Assembly: GCF_026127265.1 (NCBI RefSeq)
Contig: NZ_WWFG01000002.1
Location: 1,116,001 to 1,180,000 of the forward strand
Source: Nostoc sp. KVJ3
GTDB lineage: Bacteria; Cyanobacteriota; Cyanobacteriia; Cyanobacteriales; Nostocaceae
Reading direction: 5' to 3'
DNA length: 64,000 nucleotides
The notes below the pieces were generated by a model. The model saw only the letters and a list, made by a program, of their open reading frames with translations. It searched no databases and was not told where the DNA came from. This document shows, one piece after another, positions 18,355 through 27,301 of this stretch; position 1 is the first letter of the stretch, and each line of letters opens with the position of its first letter. The position numbers and the translations under genes were made by a program.

Positions 18355-18462
18355 TTACTTAGATACATCTAGAGCAAGTTTTGTGGTAGAGCCTTTTGAT
18401 GTAGCAGAATCTCCAGCAAAAAACTGATTGGCGGCAGATGTTATTTGGTGGTGAGTAGTCAT
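18355..18462 (-). CDS. Small open frame, possible precursor peptide (weak)
   Basis: A 35-codon frame on the same strand, upstream of the APH/HopA1 pair, begins MTTHHQITSAANQFF and ends with a Ser/Thr/Lys-rich tail (SATSKGSTTKLALDVSK). Ser/Thr-rich C-terminal cores are what a kinase/lyase dehydratase would act on, and this is the only candidate upstream. The ribosome-binding site is poor (AGG directly before ATG) and the frame continues upstream from a TTG, so it may be chance. Confidence 0.2.
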   Translation of the reverse strand: MTTHHQITSAANQFFAGDSATSKGSTTKLALDVSK

Positions 18463-18740
18463 CCTGAAGACAGCGAAGAATTTCAGTAATCCTTCGTGGT
18501 AGGAAGTCTGGCATTCAACGCTATTATTTTTATTTATCACCACAAAGCTAAATAAACCGGAATTTTTAAGCAATTAGTAATTATTTTTTTCTTTAATTTT
18601 CCGAATTGATGTCTGGAAGCCTTGTTATTACGTCATTTGTCTTACTTACGTATTGAAGATGGCTATAGGCGATCGCACATAACGGTTACATGAGTGGATC
18701 TTATGGAAATGTAGTTTTGTCAAGTATGTTGAGCGAAAAA

Positions 18741-18803
18741 AGACCTCTCCCTGGTTTTACTATGTAAAACCGTCCCTCTCCGAGTCGGAGAGGGAAAAAG
18801 GTG
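18741..18803. repeat. Two palindromic hairpins of a dispersed repeat
   Basis: ggttttac/gtaaaacc (18753-18771, 3-nt loop) and tccctctccga/tcggagaggga (18773-18795, 1-nt loop) are perfect stems placed side by side. They lie between two leftward genes and belong to the dispersed hairpins of cyanobacterial intergenic DNA. On the minus strand they follow the stop of nothing obvious, so a terminator role is not clear. Confidence 0.7.
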
Positions 18804-18834
18804 AAGGAAAATTCAAGGTTGGGTTTTTGTAATT

Positions 18835-19128
18835 TCAATCAGCAGAATTAGCTGAAATAGAACTTAGTTGATATTGTGGAATGGGCTGTTTTGTAATTAA
18901 AGCATAAATAACATCTGGGTCTAAGTCGGCTCCTGATTGCCATTGAATTGTTCCGTATTCAGGGTTGACGCACACTGTAGCAAAGTATTCTTTATCTTGC
19001 AGAGGCGCAAATACACCTGTAAATTTAACGATTTTACTAATATCAATTACTCCTTCAACGTCGTCTTCAAAGCGGATGTGAAGCTGATAGTTTTCTTTTG
19101 GTTCAACTGCAATGATATCTTTGAGCAT
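18835..19128 (-). CDS. DUF2442-domain protein
   Basis: This 97-residue protein has the DUF2442 layout: IIAVEPKENYQLHIRFEDD, VEGVIDISKI, then YFATVCVNPEYGTIQW and GADLDPDVIY. DUF2442 genes are very often paired with DUF4160 genes, as here, 3 bp apart in a leftward operon. The pair has a toxin-antitoxin-like layout; the biochemical role is not known to me. Confidence 0.85.
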   Translation of the reverse strand: MLKDIIAVEPKENYQLHIRFEDDVEGVIDISKIVKFTGVFAPLQDKEYFATVCVNPEYGTIQWQSGADLDPDVIYALITKQPIPQYQLSSISANSAD

Positions 19129-19131
19129 GAT

Positions 19132-19392
19132 TTACTCTAATGGGGAGATTTTTTGTAAGGTTTGATTGTCTTTAGCGAGTTCCCAGTCTTCAATTAGTTC
19201 AGCTTGATGCAAAGTTGCCCATTCCGTTACCAGTTTCAAGAGTCTGGGAGTCAGTTCTCCTTCTAGAATTTCCACGGTTTGGATGCTGACTATAGCTTTT
19301 TGGTTATTGTAGCGAACGTGAAAGTGTGGCGGTGGATGGTCGTTATAGTACATCGTGATGATAATTCCGAAAAAACGGCTAATTTCTGGCAT
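19132..19392 (-). CDS. DUF4160-domain protein
   Basis: This protein of 86 residues starts MPEISRFFGIIITMYYNDHP and contains HPPPHFHVRY, the hallmark of DUF4160. The ATG at 19392 is preferred over a start further upstream because it matches the family start and has AAGGG about eight bases ahead. It lies 4 bp downstream of the WYL regulator stop and 3 bp from the DUF2442 gene, so the three leftward genes are probably one transcript. The HPPPHFH segment could bind metal. Confidence 0.85.
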   Translation of the reverse strand: MPEISRFFGIIITMYYNDHPPPHFHVRYNNQKAIVSIQTVEILEGELTPRLLKLVTEWATLHQAELIEDWELAKDNQTLQKISPLE

Positions 19393-19396
19393 TCTT

Positions 19397-20260
19397 TCAT
19401 CCCTTGATTTCGATATCGTATAACTGGCAAAGGGTGAGGAGTTTTTGTTTGAGGCGATCGCGCAGACTCTCTGGTGATACAATCACACAATCTTCCCAAT
19501 AGCGCGATACTTCTCGAATCAACCAGAAAGGGTTCGCTACTCGGCGCACCACCTGACGCACATTATTAATCATGTCATCCTCAATATCATCTTCTTTAGG
19601 CTGATAGGCTTTGGCTAGCCAGCCATAAAAGTGTAATTGCACTTTTATATAATCAAGTTCATCTCGCCAATCACCACTTGTAGGTACAACAGACTTAATT
19701 CGCTCAAAGCTTAAACAACGATTGTGCCAAAGTTCAGGTAATTCTGGGATATCGTTTTCTACGTCTGCTGTCTCTTCGCACCAGATCATTAGATAAAAGC
19801 GTTTCTCAAAAAAGCGCACCTCAGCATGACGGACTTTATAATCTAGCTCGTGACCTTGAGAGTTGGAATAGAGAAGGTAGAATGGCTGTTTTGCTTTACT
19901 TAGTTCTTCTATCGTATTTCGCCATTCTTGGATAGGTTGACTAAGTTGTTTCATCAGCGATTGACGAAGAGGTGCTTCGAGATTGCCATGTTCCAGCAGA
20001 AGTGCAAGTACAGTTTGTGCTTCTCCTATCTGACCTGCATCGTTTAAAGCTTTAATCGCCTGCTGTAAGGCGTTAAGTTGGTTAGAGTCAAGCTTAAAGG
20101 GCTTTCCAACCTCTACAGATTGTTGTGCGATCGCCACTATTAAGCCCGAAATACTGGGTTCTTTACCCCAATTGATATTGAGACGGCGAGCGATCGCTTC
20201 TAGTTGTTCCTTGGTTCCTGGGGGAATTGACAGTGTAATTGTTTCTTTTTTTCTCGGCAT
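19397..20260 (-). CDS. RHH-WYL transcription regulator of the CRISPR-Cas locus
   Basis: This 287-residue protein combines an N-terminal DNA-binding stretch (TITLSIPPGTKEQLEAIARR, ribbon-helix-helix-like) with a central WYL domain (QPFYLLYSNSQGHELDYKVR, then FFEKRFYLMIWCEE) and a WYL-associated C-terminus. WYL proteins bind ligands or nucleic acid. In Synechocystis the WYL protein Sll7009 lies beside the I-D cas genes and represses that CRISPR system. The gene here is divergent from cas10d with about 180 bp between them, so it probably controls the cas operon and itself. Confidence 0.8.
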   Translation of the reverse strand: MPRKKETITLSIPPGTKEQLEAIARRLNINWGKEPSISGLIVAIAQQSVEVGKPFKLDSNQLNALQQAIKALNDAGQIGEAQTVLALLLEHGNLEAPLRQSLMKQLSQPIQEWRNTIEELSKAKQPFYLLYSNSQGHELDYKVRHAEVRFFEKRFYLMIWCEETADVENDIPELPELWHNRCLSFERIKSVVPTSGDWRDELDYIKVQLHFYGWLAKAYQPKEDDIEDDMINNVRQVVRRVANPFWLIREVSRYWEDCVIVSPESLRDRLKQKLLTLCQLYDIEIKG

Positions 20261-20442
20261 TTACTAAATGTACTTGCACTTTTAATTTACTTGTGCCATA
20301 TTCATAGATGTAATTATAAATAGTCTAGTTGCAAAAAAGTGCAGTGACATAACTTGAGTTTGTCAGGTTATCTCAGTATAAGTACTCATCTCAAAAGTTG
20401 ACTTTGCAACCTAGACTCGATTTTGGATTGGAGTATCTTTAT

Positions 20443-23136
20443 ATGTCCAAGCGCAATAGGCTTTTGAATAATCCTCCTAAGTCTTTGGAGGAGATTTATT
20501 TCAGTGAAATTCGCCCCCAGCTTTACAAAAATCATGCACATCATCATCAATACGGCGTAAGAAAGGGTACGACTCTTGCAGAACACCTTGATTCTGCCTG
20601 TCAGTTCATTTTGACGGTTAGCCGAATCGCAGAAGTTCCAGAAGATAAAAGACCTTTGCTGCTAGCTGCAACTGCTGTACATGACCTGAATAAATTAGAT
20701 ACCAAAGGACGCAATGTTAAAACCCTGGCTAGAAATCAGGAATTTTTACGAGAACAACTTGAAAAGGCTTGTGTACTTAGCTTTGTTGTCTCAGAAGCTG
20801 ATTTGGAGTTAGTCAGAAAGCTAATTGAGCGCCATTCAGGTCATAACGTCAGCGATGGAGCAAGATTTTTACCAGAAGACCCCAATATTGAACGTTGGGC
20901 AGCGATGCTTACAGCTGCGGACTTATTTGATTTAGGAATTCCAGATGCACAACGTTTTCGCAAACTGGAAAAAGAATTAACCGTTGCTTTTGGGCGAAGC
21001 TGTAACCTTTTTAGAATCAGCATCTCCGAAGATAAAGGCTATATTACAGCCCTATTGCTGGGTGCTTGCGAAGAGGTTTTGCAAAAGTACGGGTTAAATC
21101 CTTTAGCAATTTTCCCTGATGGCGAACTTTTTGAAGGAGAAGCTTTAGCAAATATAGATTTGACAAAAGAAATAGCTGCTGTTTGGCAAAGTAAAATTGA
21201 CCAAGTTTTTGGGAATAATATCGAAAGACTTGTAAGAGCTACTAAAGATGGTATTAAAGTTACTCATCAAGCTATCCAGCAAAATATTGAGGAAGTTTTG
21301 GTAAATGTTGAGGCTCTTTTAGAAAGGAAAAAAGCTGGATACAAATCAGACAAGATTGCTAAAGATGTAACTAAGTGGGGTGAAGCGGCTGGTGCAGATG
21401 CACTAATAAAAGCGGCTGAACTTCAGCTATTACCTGTAAGTAATGCAGAAGAATTTGCCATATCTGAAGGTTTAAAAGCAGCTTACCTTAGCTATAGAGA
21501 AGCCGGATTAAGCCCTAAAGAAGTTTGGGATAAAATCGCTCATCATACGGGAATATCCGAACTTCAACGCACTGCTATTGAGCCATTTAATGGTCAATAT
21601 GGGCGACCTTTATTTGCTGCTAAGGCTGCTGTTAAAGGAATTGAGGGTATTAAAGAAGCTCTACAAGAATCTTTCCAACTAAGAAAGGAAAGTACACAAA
21701 TATCTGAAGAAACAGAAGTATCTGAAGAAATGATTGCAGCCGTTAGCCGAATGGTAAATTTACCTTTTGCTATTCGGTTAAATGGAGCCAATGATTTAAA
21801 TGCTTATGTAGAAGCAAATCCCAGACAAAGATGCTCTTTAGGTTCTACTTCCACTGATATAGATGAGCTAATTTCAGATAATATGCCCCCTGGTACAAAA
21901 GTACAGGCTTTTTCTAATCGCTTACCGGGTGGTATCAGTGCTGAACCGAAAAGACAAGCAGATTCAATTGCAGCTTTAGCCTACCAATTAATAGCAGTTG
22001 GGGCAAACTTTCCTGCTGTTAAAAAACAAGACCCGCTTTATTTGCACTTAGCATTACCTAAAGGTTCTGCTCCAGAACTGTTGAGAATTTGGCGTGGACT
22101 TTTAAAACAACTTGCAGCTACAAATGCTGAAGGTGGTACTGTCACTATTGATGAATTGAAATTGTATAGAGATAATCAGCTTGAATTTAAAGCTAATAAA
22201 GTAGTTGGTTTAGCATTGCCAAAACGTCCTGATTTTGTTCACACATCTGTCATTATTCCTCTAGTTTGGGGAGATGTGAATAATTCTTTAGCTTTACTAA
22301 AATCACTGAGACTTGCTTTAGAAATTTCCTTGTCTTTAGATATTGGTTTTCCTTTTGTCTTGAGTAGCAATCTAGAGGTGGAATTATCTAATGATGTTTA
22401 CGGAAGAATAGAGGGAATTCCTTCTGCACTGCAAACTTTATTGGGAAATGGACAATATCAGCAACGCCAAGATGCAGAAAAAATTCTTGAGCGATTACGT
22501 TGCATTGGCAAACTAGCAACATCTGTTGCAAGTATTCAGAAAGCTGATGATTGTTTGTATGATTTGGCTCGTGCTTGTGTCAGACCAATTGAACTTTATT
22601 ATGTCTTGCTACGTTGGACTCTGCGGGAACAAGATGAACCAAACTTGAGTGTTATTTGGAGTCGCATTTGTGAACCGTTAAATACTTTACTGGAGAGCTT
22701 TATGCCTGATGAAAACTTACTCTTAACTAAATATCTTAAAGAAGCTGCTCAAGTTGCAGCAGAGGGAAAAATTTGGGGAAGTTCTTTTAAACGAACTGCT
22801 CAAGCAGAACCGTTTACAGCCTTTATTGCTGCTATTCGTTCTCAAAAATCTTATTTGGGATTAGATGTAATTTTTGCTGCTTTAATACAGCAATATCATA
22901 CTCGCTTAGACCGTATCCGTGAGCATGGTGTAGGTGCGACAAAGTATGAACAAGTCAAGCGTTATTACGAGCTATTACGAAAACTATATGAGGAGGTTTA
23001 TTCAGCACGTCCTGAAAAGTTTTTGTCTGACCAAAAAACTTTGGAAGCTGCTTATTTATTCTTCCTTGAGGAAGCACGTAAACAACTTAAAAGTCAATCT
23101 GAAGATAATTCTGTCGAAACAACTACAACTGTTTAA
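20443..23136 (+). CDS. cas10d: Type I-D CRISPR large subunit Cas10d (Csc3) with HD nuclease
   Basis: This 897-residue protein is the I-D large subunit, which in this subtype carries the HD nuclease missing from Cas3. The HD motif is visible: HLDS near residue 50 and TAVHDLNKLD with His 80-Asp 81, then ERHSGHN. The long remainder has degenerate palm regions and a helical C-terminus. The ATG at 20443 is chosen over one at 20398 because GGAG lies nine bases upstream and MSKRNRLLNNPPKSL starts the conserved part. It opens the operon cas10d-csc2-csc1-cas3. An internal start near the 3' end probably makes Cas11d. Confidence 0.92.
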   Translation: MSKRNRLLNNPPKSLEEIYFSEIRPQLYKNHAHHHQYGVRKGTTLAEHLDSACQFILTVSRIAEVPEDKRPLLLAATAVHDLNKLDTKGRNVKTLARNQEFLREQLEKACVLSFVVSEADLELVRKLIERHSGHNVSDGARFLPEDPNIERWAAMLTAADLFDLGIPDAQRFRKLEKELTVAFGRSCNLFRISISEDKGYITALLLGACEEVLQKYGLNPLAIFPDGELFEGEALANIDLTKEIAAVWQSKIDQVFGNNIERLVRATKDGIKVTHQAIQQNIEEVLVNVEALLERKKAGYKSDKIAKDVTKWGEAAGADALIKAAELQLLPVSNAEEFAISEGLKAAYLSYREAGLSPKEVWDKIAHHTGISELQRTAIEPFNGQYGRPLFAAKAAVKGIEGIKEALQESFQLRKESTQISEETEVSEEMIAAVSRMVNLPFAIRLNGANDLNAYVEANPRQRCSLGSTSTDIDELISDNMPPGTKVQAFSNRLPGGISAEPKRQADSIAALAYQLIAVGANFPAVKKQDPLYLHLALPKGSAPELLRIWRGLLKQLAATNAEGGTVTIDELKLYRDNQLEFKANKVVGLALPKRPDFVHTSVIIPLVWGDVNNSLALLKSLRLALEISLSLDIGFPFVLSSNLEVELSNDVYGRIEGIPSALQTLLGNGQYQQRQDAEKILERLRCIGKLATSVASIQKADDCLYDLARACVRPIELYYVLLRWTLREQDEPNLSVIWSRICEPLNTLLESFMPDENLLLTKYLKEAAQVAAEGKIWGSSFKRTAQAEPFTAFIAAIRSQKSYLGLDVIFAALIQQYHTRLDRIREHGVGATKYEQVKRYYELLRKLYEEVYSARPEKFLSDQKTLEAAYLFFLEEARKQLKSQSEDNSVETTTTV
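22702..23136 (+). CDS. cas11d: Predicted Cas11d small subunit from an internal start in cas10d
   Basis: An in-frame ATG at 22702 (MPDENLLLTKYLKE) has GGAG six bases upstream, a strong internal ribosome-binding site. It would give a 144-residue all-helical protein identical to the Cas10d C-terminus. In type I-D systems the small subunit Cas11d is known to be translated independently from inside cas10d; the size and position match. The start itself is predicted, not proven. Cas11d would line the Cascade belly with several copies. Confidence 0.65.
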   Translation: MPDENLLLTKYLKEAAQVAAEGKIWGSSFKRTAQAEPFTAFIAAIRSQKSYLGLDVIFAALIQQYHTRLDRIREHGVGATKYEQVKRYYELLRKLYEEVYSARPEKFLSDQKTLEAAYLFFLEEARKQLKSQSEDNSVETTTTV

Positions 23137-23156
23137 ATAATTAGGAGTTTTTCATT

Positions 23157-24191
23157 ATGTCTATTTCAAAACTTTCCTCGGTACTAGCGACAAGTTATGA
23201 GAACTTCCCCAAAGGACGTTTTATTACTTTAGTTGTTTTAAGAACAACCCACTCTGAAACTATCTTTCGCACAGAAGGTTCAGGTGAGCCAATGTGTAGC
23301 GAATTTGTCCAAGCTGGTTTAGAGGGTGAAAATCAAAAAACTATAATTCAACGCTTGGTAATGACTAAGCGTAAACAAGTAGCACCAGAAAGACGCTACG
23401 GACGAGAACATTTAAGAGCGCATGAGCTTTTATACACTAACCCTAAAGATGGCTCTCTTTGTTCTTTAAATACTAATGCACCTTGTGAAATGTGTGTGGA
23501 TTGTTTCCTCTACGGCTTCGCGGCTGGTGGGGGTGGCGCTCAAAAAAGTCGCATTTGGACTGAAGACGCTTTTAGTATTTTACCTGCTAGTGATGTTGTA
23601 GGCGATCGCACCATAAACGCCATCTACGAAACTGGTACAATGCGCGATGAAAAAGGTAACGCCTCAACAGCTTTAAATACCAGCGAATACATCAAACCAG
23701 GCGTGCATTTTCTGGATGTCGTCACCCTAAAAGATGTAACTGCGGATGAACTGCGCTATATCATCGGTAACATTCTTTTCACAAGTCGTTATGGTGCGGT
23801 TTCCAGTCGTGTTGGACGTATGGAAAACGAGATATTAGGTGTATTTGGTAGTATTACCGAACTTCCTAGTTCTCTGGAACTTGTACAAGCTACTTATGAT
23901 GCATTAGGTAAGCCTTTAGAACACCCTTTGAATATTAAACAATTAATTACAGCAAGCAAACAAGTAATTGCTAATTGGAAAAATAAGAGAGGTGTTTCTG
24001 TGCAGTTATCTGAAGAAGAATTAGCCAATTTACTGACTGATGTAGAAACTAATTGGTCACCAGATGAACGTGATAATTTTCTCAAGCGTTTAACGCAATC
24101 CTATGAATCCTTCCGTCAGGTTGCGCCTGAAAAAAACAAAGGTAAAGGTAAAAGCAAAGGCAAAAATACACCAGTTGAAGTAGAGATTTAG
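23157..24191 (+). CDS. csc2: Type I-D backbone protein Csc2 (Cas7d)
   Basis: This 344-residue protein matches Csc2, the Cas7-family subunit that polymerises along the crRNA. Recognisable parts are RFITLVVLRTTHSETIFRTE at the start, LCSLNTNAPCEMCVDCFLYGF with a four-Cys cluster (about residues 101-119) and the glycine-rich AAGGGGAQKSRIW. The C-terminus is a lysine/glycine-rich tail (KNKGKGKSKGKN). A good Shine-Dalgarno (AGGAG) lies nine bases before the start; it follows cas10d by 20 bp and precedes csc1 by 3 bp. Confidence 0.93.
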   Translation: MSISKLSSVLATSYENFPKGRFITLVVLRTTHSETIFRTEGSGEPMCSEFVQAGLEGENQKTIIQRLVMTKRKQVAPERRYGREHLRAHELLYTNPKDGSLCSLNTNAPCEMCVDCFLYGFAAGGGGAQKSRIWTEDAFSILPASDVVGDRTINAIYETGTMRDEKGNASTALNTSEYIKPGVHFLDVVTLKDVTADELRYIIGNILFTSRYGAVSSRVGRMENEILGVFGSITELPSSLELVQATYDALGKPLEHPLNIKQLITASKQVIANWKNKRGVSVQLSEEELANLLTDVETNWSPDERDNFLKRLTQSYESFRQVAPEKNKGKGKSKGKNTPVEVEI

Positions 24192-24194
24192 GTT

Positions 24195-24953
24195 ATGTCA
24201 ACAATTCCTTTTCAGCAGGCAAAACTTGTTGAATTATACTGTCTTGAACCAGTCTTTTTTGCCTCTAGGGAGTTGTCTGATACCTATTACACTGAGGGGG
24301 TAATTGGGAATTATGCTCTTACCTATGCTTTAGGTAGAGTAAATTCCCCCTATCGCCTCCAAGGTCAGGCTACCGGACGACCAACCTACAAAGAAGATTT
24401 ACAACCAATAGCGCACGATTTTTATATCTTACCAGCTTCACCAGTAGGTAGAGTTACATTCAGATTTGAACGTTTCAATGCTCTTTCTGATTCTTACTGG
24501 TATGCAATGACTAATAACCGTGTTGCTACGGCGCGGGAAGATTTACCATTACAACGCCAAGGGAAAAAACCAAGTTCATTTAGACCAAGTAATTTTCCGC
24601 AAACTGGAAGACTGCGGATGATTGAACGCAGAAACAAATTTCAAACTTTGGTATTTGGAAATTATCAATTACCAAATTATATTCGCCTTGGTAAATTCAT
24701 GAGTAAAGTCAAGCTGAATGTGCTTAATGAATTTCCTGTGACTTTACTACCAGAAGGTGAATATCAAAGTCAACATTATCTAAATGCTGCTGATTTACCA
24801 CAGCAAATAGAGGCTTTAGCATTCGATTTAATTTCTATTCCTCCTGCACCCATCATTAAAAATCTTCGTTTTCGGGGTGCTGCTTGGCAAGTTGGAGAAA
24901 TGATTGTACCAGCAGGGTTACATTTTTGTGGTAGAGAAAGTAGTAATGAGTAA
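24195..24953 (+). CDS. csc1: Type I-D protein Csc1 (Cas5d)
   Basis: This 252-residue protein is Csc1, the Cas5-family subunit that caps the 5' handle of the crRNA and contacts the PAM. It shows LYCLEPVFFASRELSDTYYT, RLQGQATGRPTYKED, the middle RMIERRNKFQTLVFGNYQLP, and a glycine-rich end PAPIIKNLRFRGA. It overlaps cas3 by 8 bp (ATGAGTAA), showing translational coupling. Confidence 0.92.
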   Translation: MSTIPFQQAKLVELYCLEPVFFASRELSDTYYTEGVIGNYALTYALGRVNSPYRLQGQATGRPTYKEDLQPIAHDFYILPASPVGRVTFRFERFNALSDSYWYAMTNNRVATAREDLPLQRQGKKPSSFRPSNFPQTGRLRMIERRNKFQTLVFGNYQLPNYIRLGKFMSKVKLNVLNEFPVTLLPEGEYQSQHYLNAADLPQQIEALAFDLISIPPAPIIKNLRFRGAAWQVGEMIVPAGLHFCGRESSNE

Positions 24954-27225
24954 TCAAAAATTAGTTATCAGATTAGAACCACGCAGTATTTCAGCCTGTG
25001 CATCGCCAGATAAAATATCTTTCATCAGGAATGCACTTCAACATCAATTAGATGTATTTGAACAATCTAAGGATGTTGATATTATTCTTGATTTAGCACC
25101 AACTGGCACAGGTAAAACTAAAGCAGGATTAACAGTATTAAAGCATCAGCCAAATAAAAGTGCTATTTACATTGCTCCAACAAATGCTTTAATTGAACAG
25201 CAAACAGAAGCCGCAAAAGAATTTGTACGTGATGCTAACTTACCTCATGTCGTCAAATCTGCTTCTGCTAAAGACATTAAAAGCTGGTCTAACGATAAAG
25301 TTGGTAGTCGTTCAGGGGAAAAGCTGTATAACGTATTACGGAATCCAGCTACAGTTTTTCCCGATGTTGGAGTTAATACGCCTATCATTTTAGTCACAAA
25401 TCCTGATATCTTTTACTATGCAACTTTCTTTGCATATAACAACTTAGATAGAGGTAATATCGCCAGTAGTTTTTACACCAAATTTTCGACAGTCATTTTT
25501 GATGAATTTCACCTCTACGATGCTAAACAGCTAGTAGGAATGTTGTTTTATCTCGCTTATTCTCAAGTTTTTCGCTTTTTCGAGAACGGACGCAAGATAG
25601 TTTTGCTGACAGCTACACCAGAACCAGCTTGTGAATTAGCATTGCAGAATTTAAAACAGGCTGGTGTAAAGATAGCAAGAATTGATGGAGAAGCAGGTAA
25701 TACTAATCTTTTACCATCACAAACAGCAGTTAATCTGGAATTAAGACCAAAACCAGATAGTAAGGAAGAGTGGTTAGCAGAGTTAGCAGCAGAAGTTGTC
25801 CAACGTTTTCGAGAAAGACCTGATGAAAATGGGGCTGTAATTCTTGACTCTCTTGATAATATTAATCGTCTCTCAGATTTACTGCGACAGCAAGGACTTG
25901 GTGATGACATCGGACGTATAACTGGCCCTGCACCCAAAAAAGATAGACAAAGGGCTATGCAGTGTCAAATCATTTTGGCTACTAGCACTGTAGATGTAGG
26001 ATTTAACTTTGAAAGACATCCTCAACCGAAACGGCAAAATTTAGATTGGTTGATTTTTTCAGCACGCGATCGCGCCGCATTTTGGCAGAGAATTGGTAGA
26101 GTAGGGCGTGTTTTGGGTAAATCGGAAACTAATATTGATTCAGAAGCCATTGCTTACTTACCTGCTAACGCCTGGGAAGAAGGTTTAACCTCTCTAGATA
26201 CTACCGGGGGACGTACAGCGTTAAAAAACTTACTTGAAACACTTCCCTGTTTAGATAAGCCTTTTTTAAAAGCTTATTGGCGTTCAGAAGCATTTCTAGA
26301 AATTGCCCGTCCCTTGTTGGAATTGGAAGAAATGCTTGATGGTTTAGCTGAAGAAAAATTGATTTTGGAGTTATTCAATACTCTAAAATCTATTTTTGAA
26401 GGAAACAGAACTTGGGATGATTATCGCTATAGAATGAAACTTTTACGAGGCGCTGAAACTATTGCGAAAAAAACGCCCAAAGAAATTAAAAAGGATTGGA
26501 AGTATATCAAAGGTGGTCAGGCTTTTGTCAGAACATTTATCAAGGCTAAATTTCCTGAAGATTGGGATGACTTACAAGCTGGACGTACAACTTTAGACGA
26601 ATACGTAGATTTATTTCAAAAAGATGAAGATGCACTAGCTGAGTTAAAAGAATTTGCTGAAGTTTTTAGTACAAGCTATGCACCTTTATTTAGTTTTCGT
26701 TCTAGTCTGTTTGAAAGTCTTTCCATTCGCGATCCTCATGGTTTTATTCTAGATGAATCGGAGGAAACAAGACTAGATCCTTTTCACCTATTACGCTATT
26801 ACGAATTTGTCCAAAATGGTGATTATATTGAAGTCACCAGTCGTGCTACTGAAACTTATCAATTGAGTTTTGAATTACGCTACACTGATAACTGGCAAGA
26901 ATTTATCAGTACAGAACTTAACAAATTAACAGCTTTTAAAAATTGTCGAATTATCCGCACTCTTGGAGGGGGAACACGACCCACAGACGGAATAGAATCT
27001 TTGAATAGGCATCTCTTACCAGGAGTAATTATTTGCCCCAGAACAAATGCTGCTGTTATTTTCCAATTAAACAAGCAAGGAATTATTTCTTATCCAATAA
27101 ACATTGTTTGCAATGATATGGAGAAAGAATATAGATTCTTTTCAGGCTTGTCAGGAATTTTAACAATGGCAATGAAGTTTAAACAGCTACGTCTTCCAGA
27201 TGATGAGGTTTTTATTGCAGGATAA
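24946..27225 (+). CDS. cas3: Type I-D Cas3 helicase (without HD domain)
   Basis: This 759-residue SF2 helicase has Walker A APTGTGKT (residues 51-58), the DEFH box (186-189), TATPEP motif III, VDVGFNF and the motif VI region RIGRVGRV. It lacks an HD nuclease, as expected for I-D where HD is on Cas10d. The start at 24946 is used because it overlaps the csc1 stop (ATGAGTAA) and MSNQKLVIRLEPRS opens the conserved part; an ATG 42 bp upstream would lie inside csc1. It unwinds target DNA after Cascade binding. A perfect hairpin follows at 27232-27260. Confidence 0.9.
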   Translation: MSNQKLVIRLEPRSISACASPDKISFIRNALQHQLDVFEQSKDVDIILDLAPTGTGKTKAGLTVLKHQPNKSAIYIAPTNALIEQQTEAAKEFVRDANLPHVVKSASAKDIKSWSNDKVGSRSGEKLYNVLRNPATVFPDVGVNTPIILVTNPDIFYYATFFAYNNLDRGNIASSFYTKFSTVIFDEFHLYDAKQLVGMLFYLAYSQVFRFFENGRKIVLLTATPEPACELALQNLKQAGVKIARIDGEAGNTNLLPSQTAVNLELRPKPDSKEEWLAELAAEVVQRFRERPDENGAVILDSLDNINRLSDLLRQQGLGDDIGRITGPAPKKDRQRAMQCQIILATSTVDVGFNFERHPQPKRQNLDWLIFSARDRAAFWQRIGRVGRVLGKSETNIDSEAIAYLPANAWEEGLTSLDTTGGRTALKNLLETLPCLDKPFLKAYWRSEAFLEIARPLLELEEMLDGLAEEKLILELFNTLKSIFEGNRTWDDYRYRMKLLRGAETIAKKTPKEIKKDWKYIKGGQAFVRTFIKAKFPEDWDDLQAGRTTLDEYVDLFQKDEDALAELKEFAEVFSTSYAPLFSFRSSLFESLSIRDPHGFILDESEETRLDPFHLLRYYEFVQNGDYIEVTSRATETYQLSFELRYTDNWQEFISTELNKLTAFKNCRIIRTLGGGTRPTDGIESLNRHLLPGVIICPRTNAAVIFQLNKQGIISYPINIVCNDMEKEYRFFSGLSGILTMAMKFKQLRLPDDEVFIAG

Positions 27226-27231
27226 GTAATT

Positions 27232-27260
27232 AAATTCTCGCACCAATGGTGCGAGAATTT
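27232..27260. terminator. Perfect 13-bp hairpin after cas3
   Basis: aaattctcgcacc pairs exactly with ggtgcgagaattt around a 3-nt loop, seven bases after the cas3 stop. There is no long U-tract. It may end the effector transcript or stabilise its 3' end, which would separate cas10d-cas3 from the oxygenase-cas6-cas4-cas1-cas2 part. Confidence 0.5.
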
Positions 27261-27301
27261 GTAGAACATCGATTTATAAGTATATTTTTCTCACATCCCC
27301 C

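Noticed and set aside
18355..18573. 72-codon frame from a TTG as a normal gene
   Set aside because: No ribosome-binding site and rare start; only the shorter inner frame is kept, with low confidence.
20398..20442. Upstream start for cas10d adding 15 residues
   Set aside because: The ATG at 20443 has a well-placed GGAG, and the extra residues are not part of the conserved protein.
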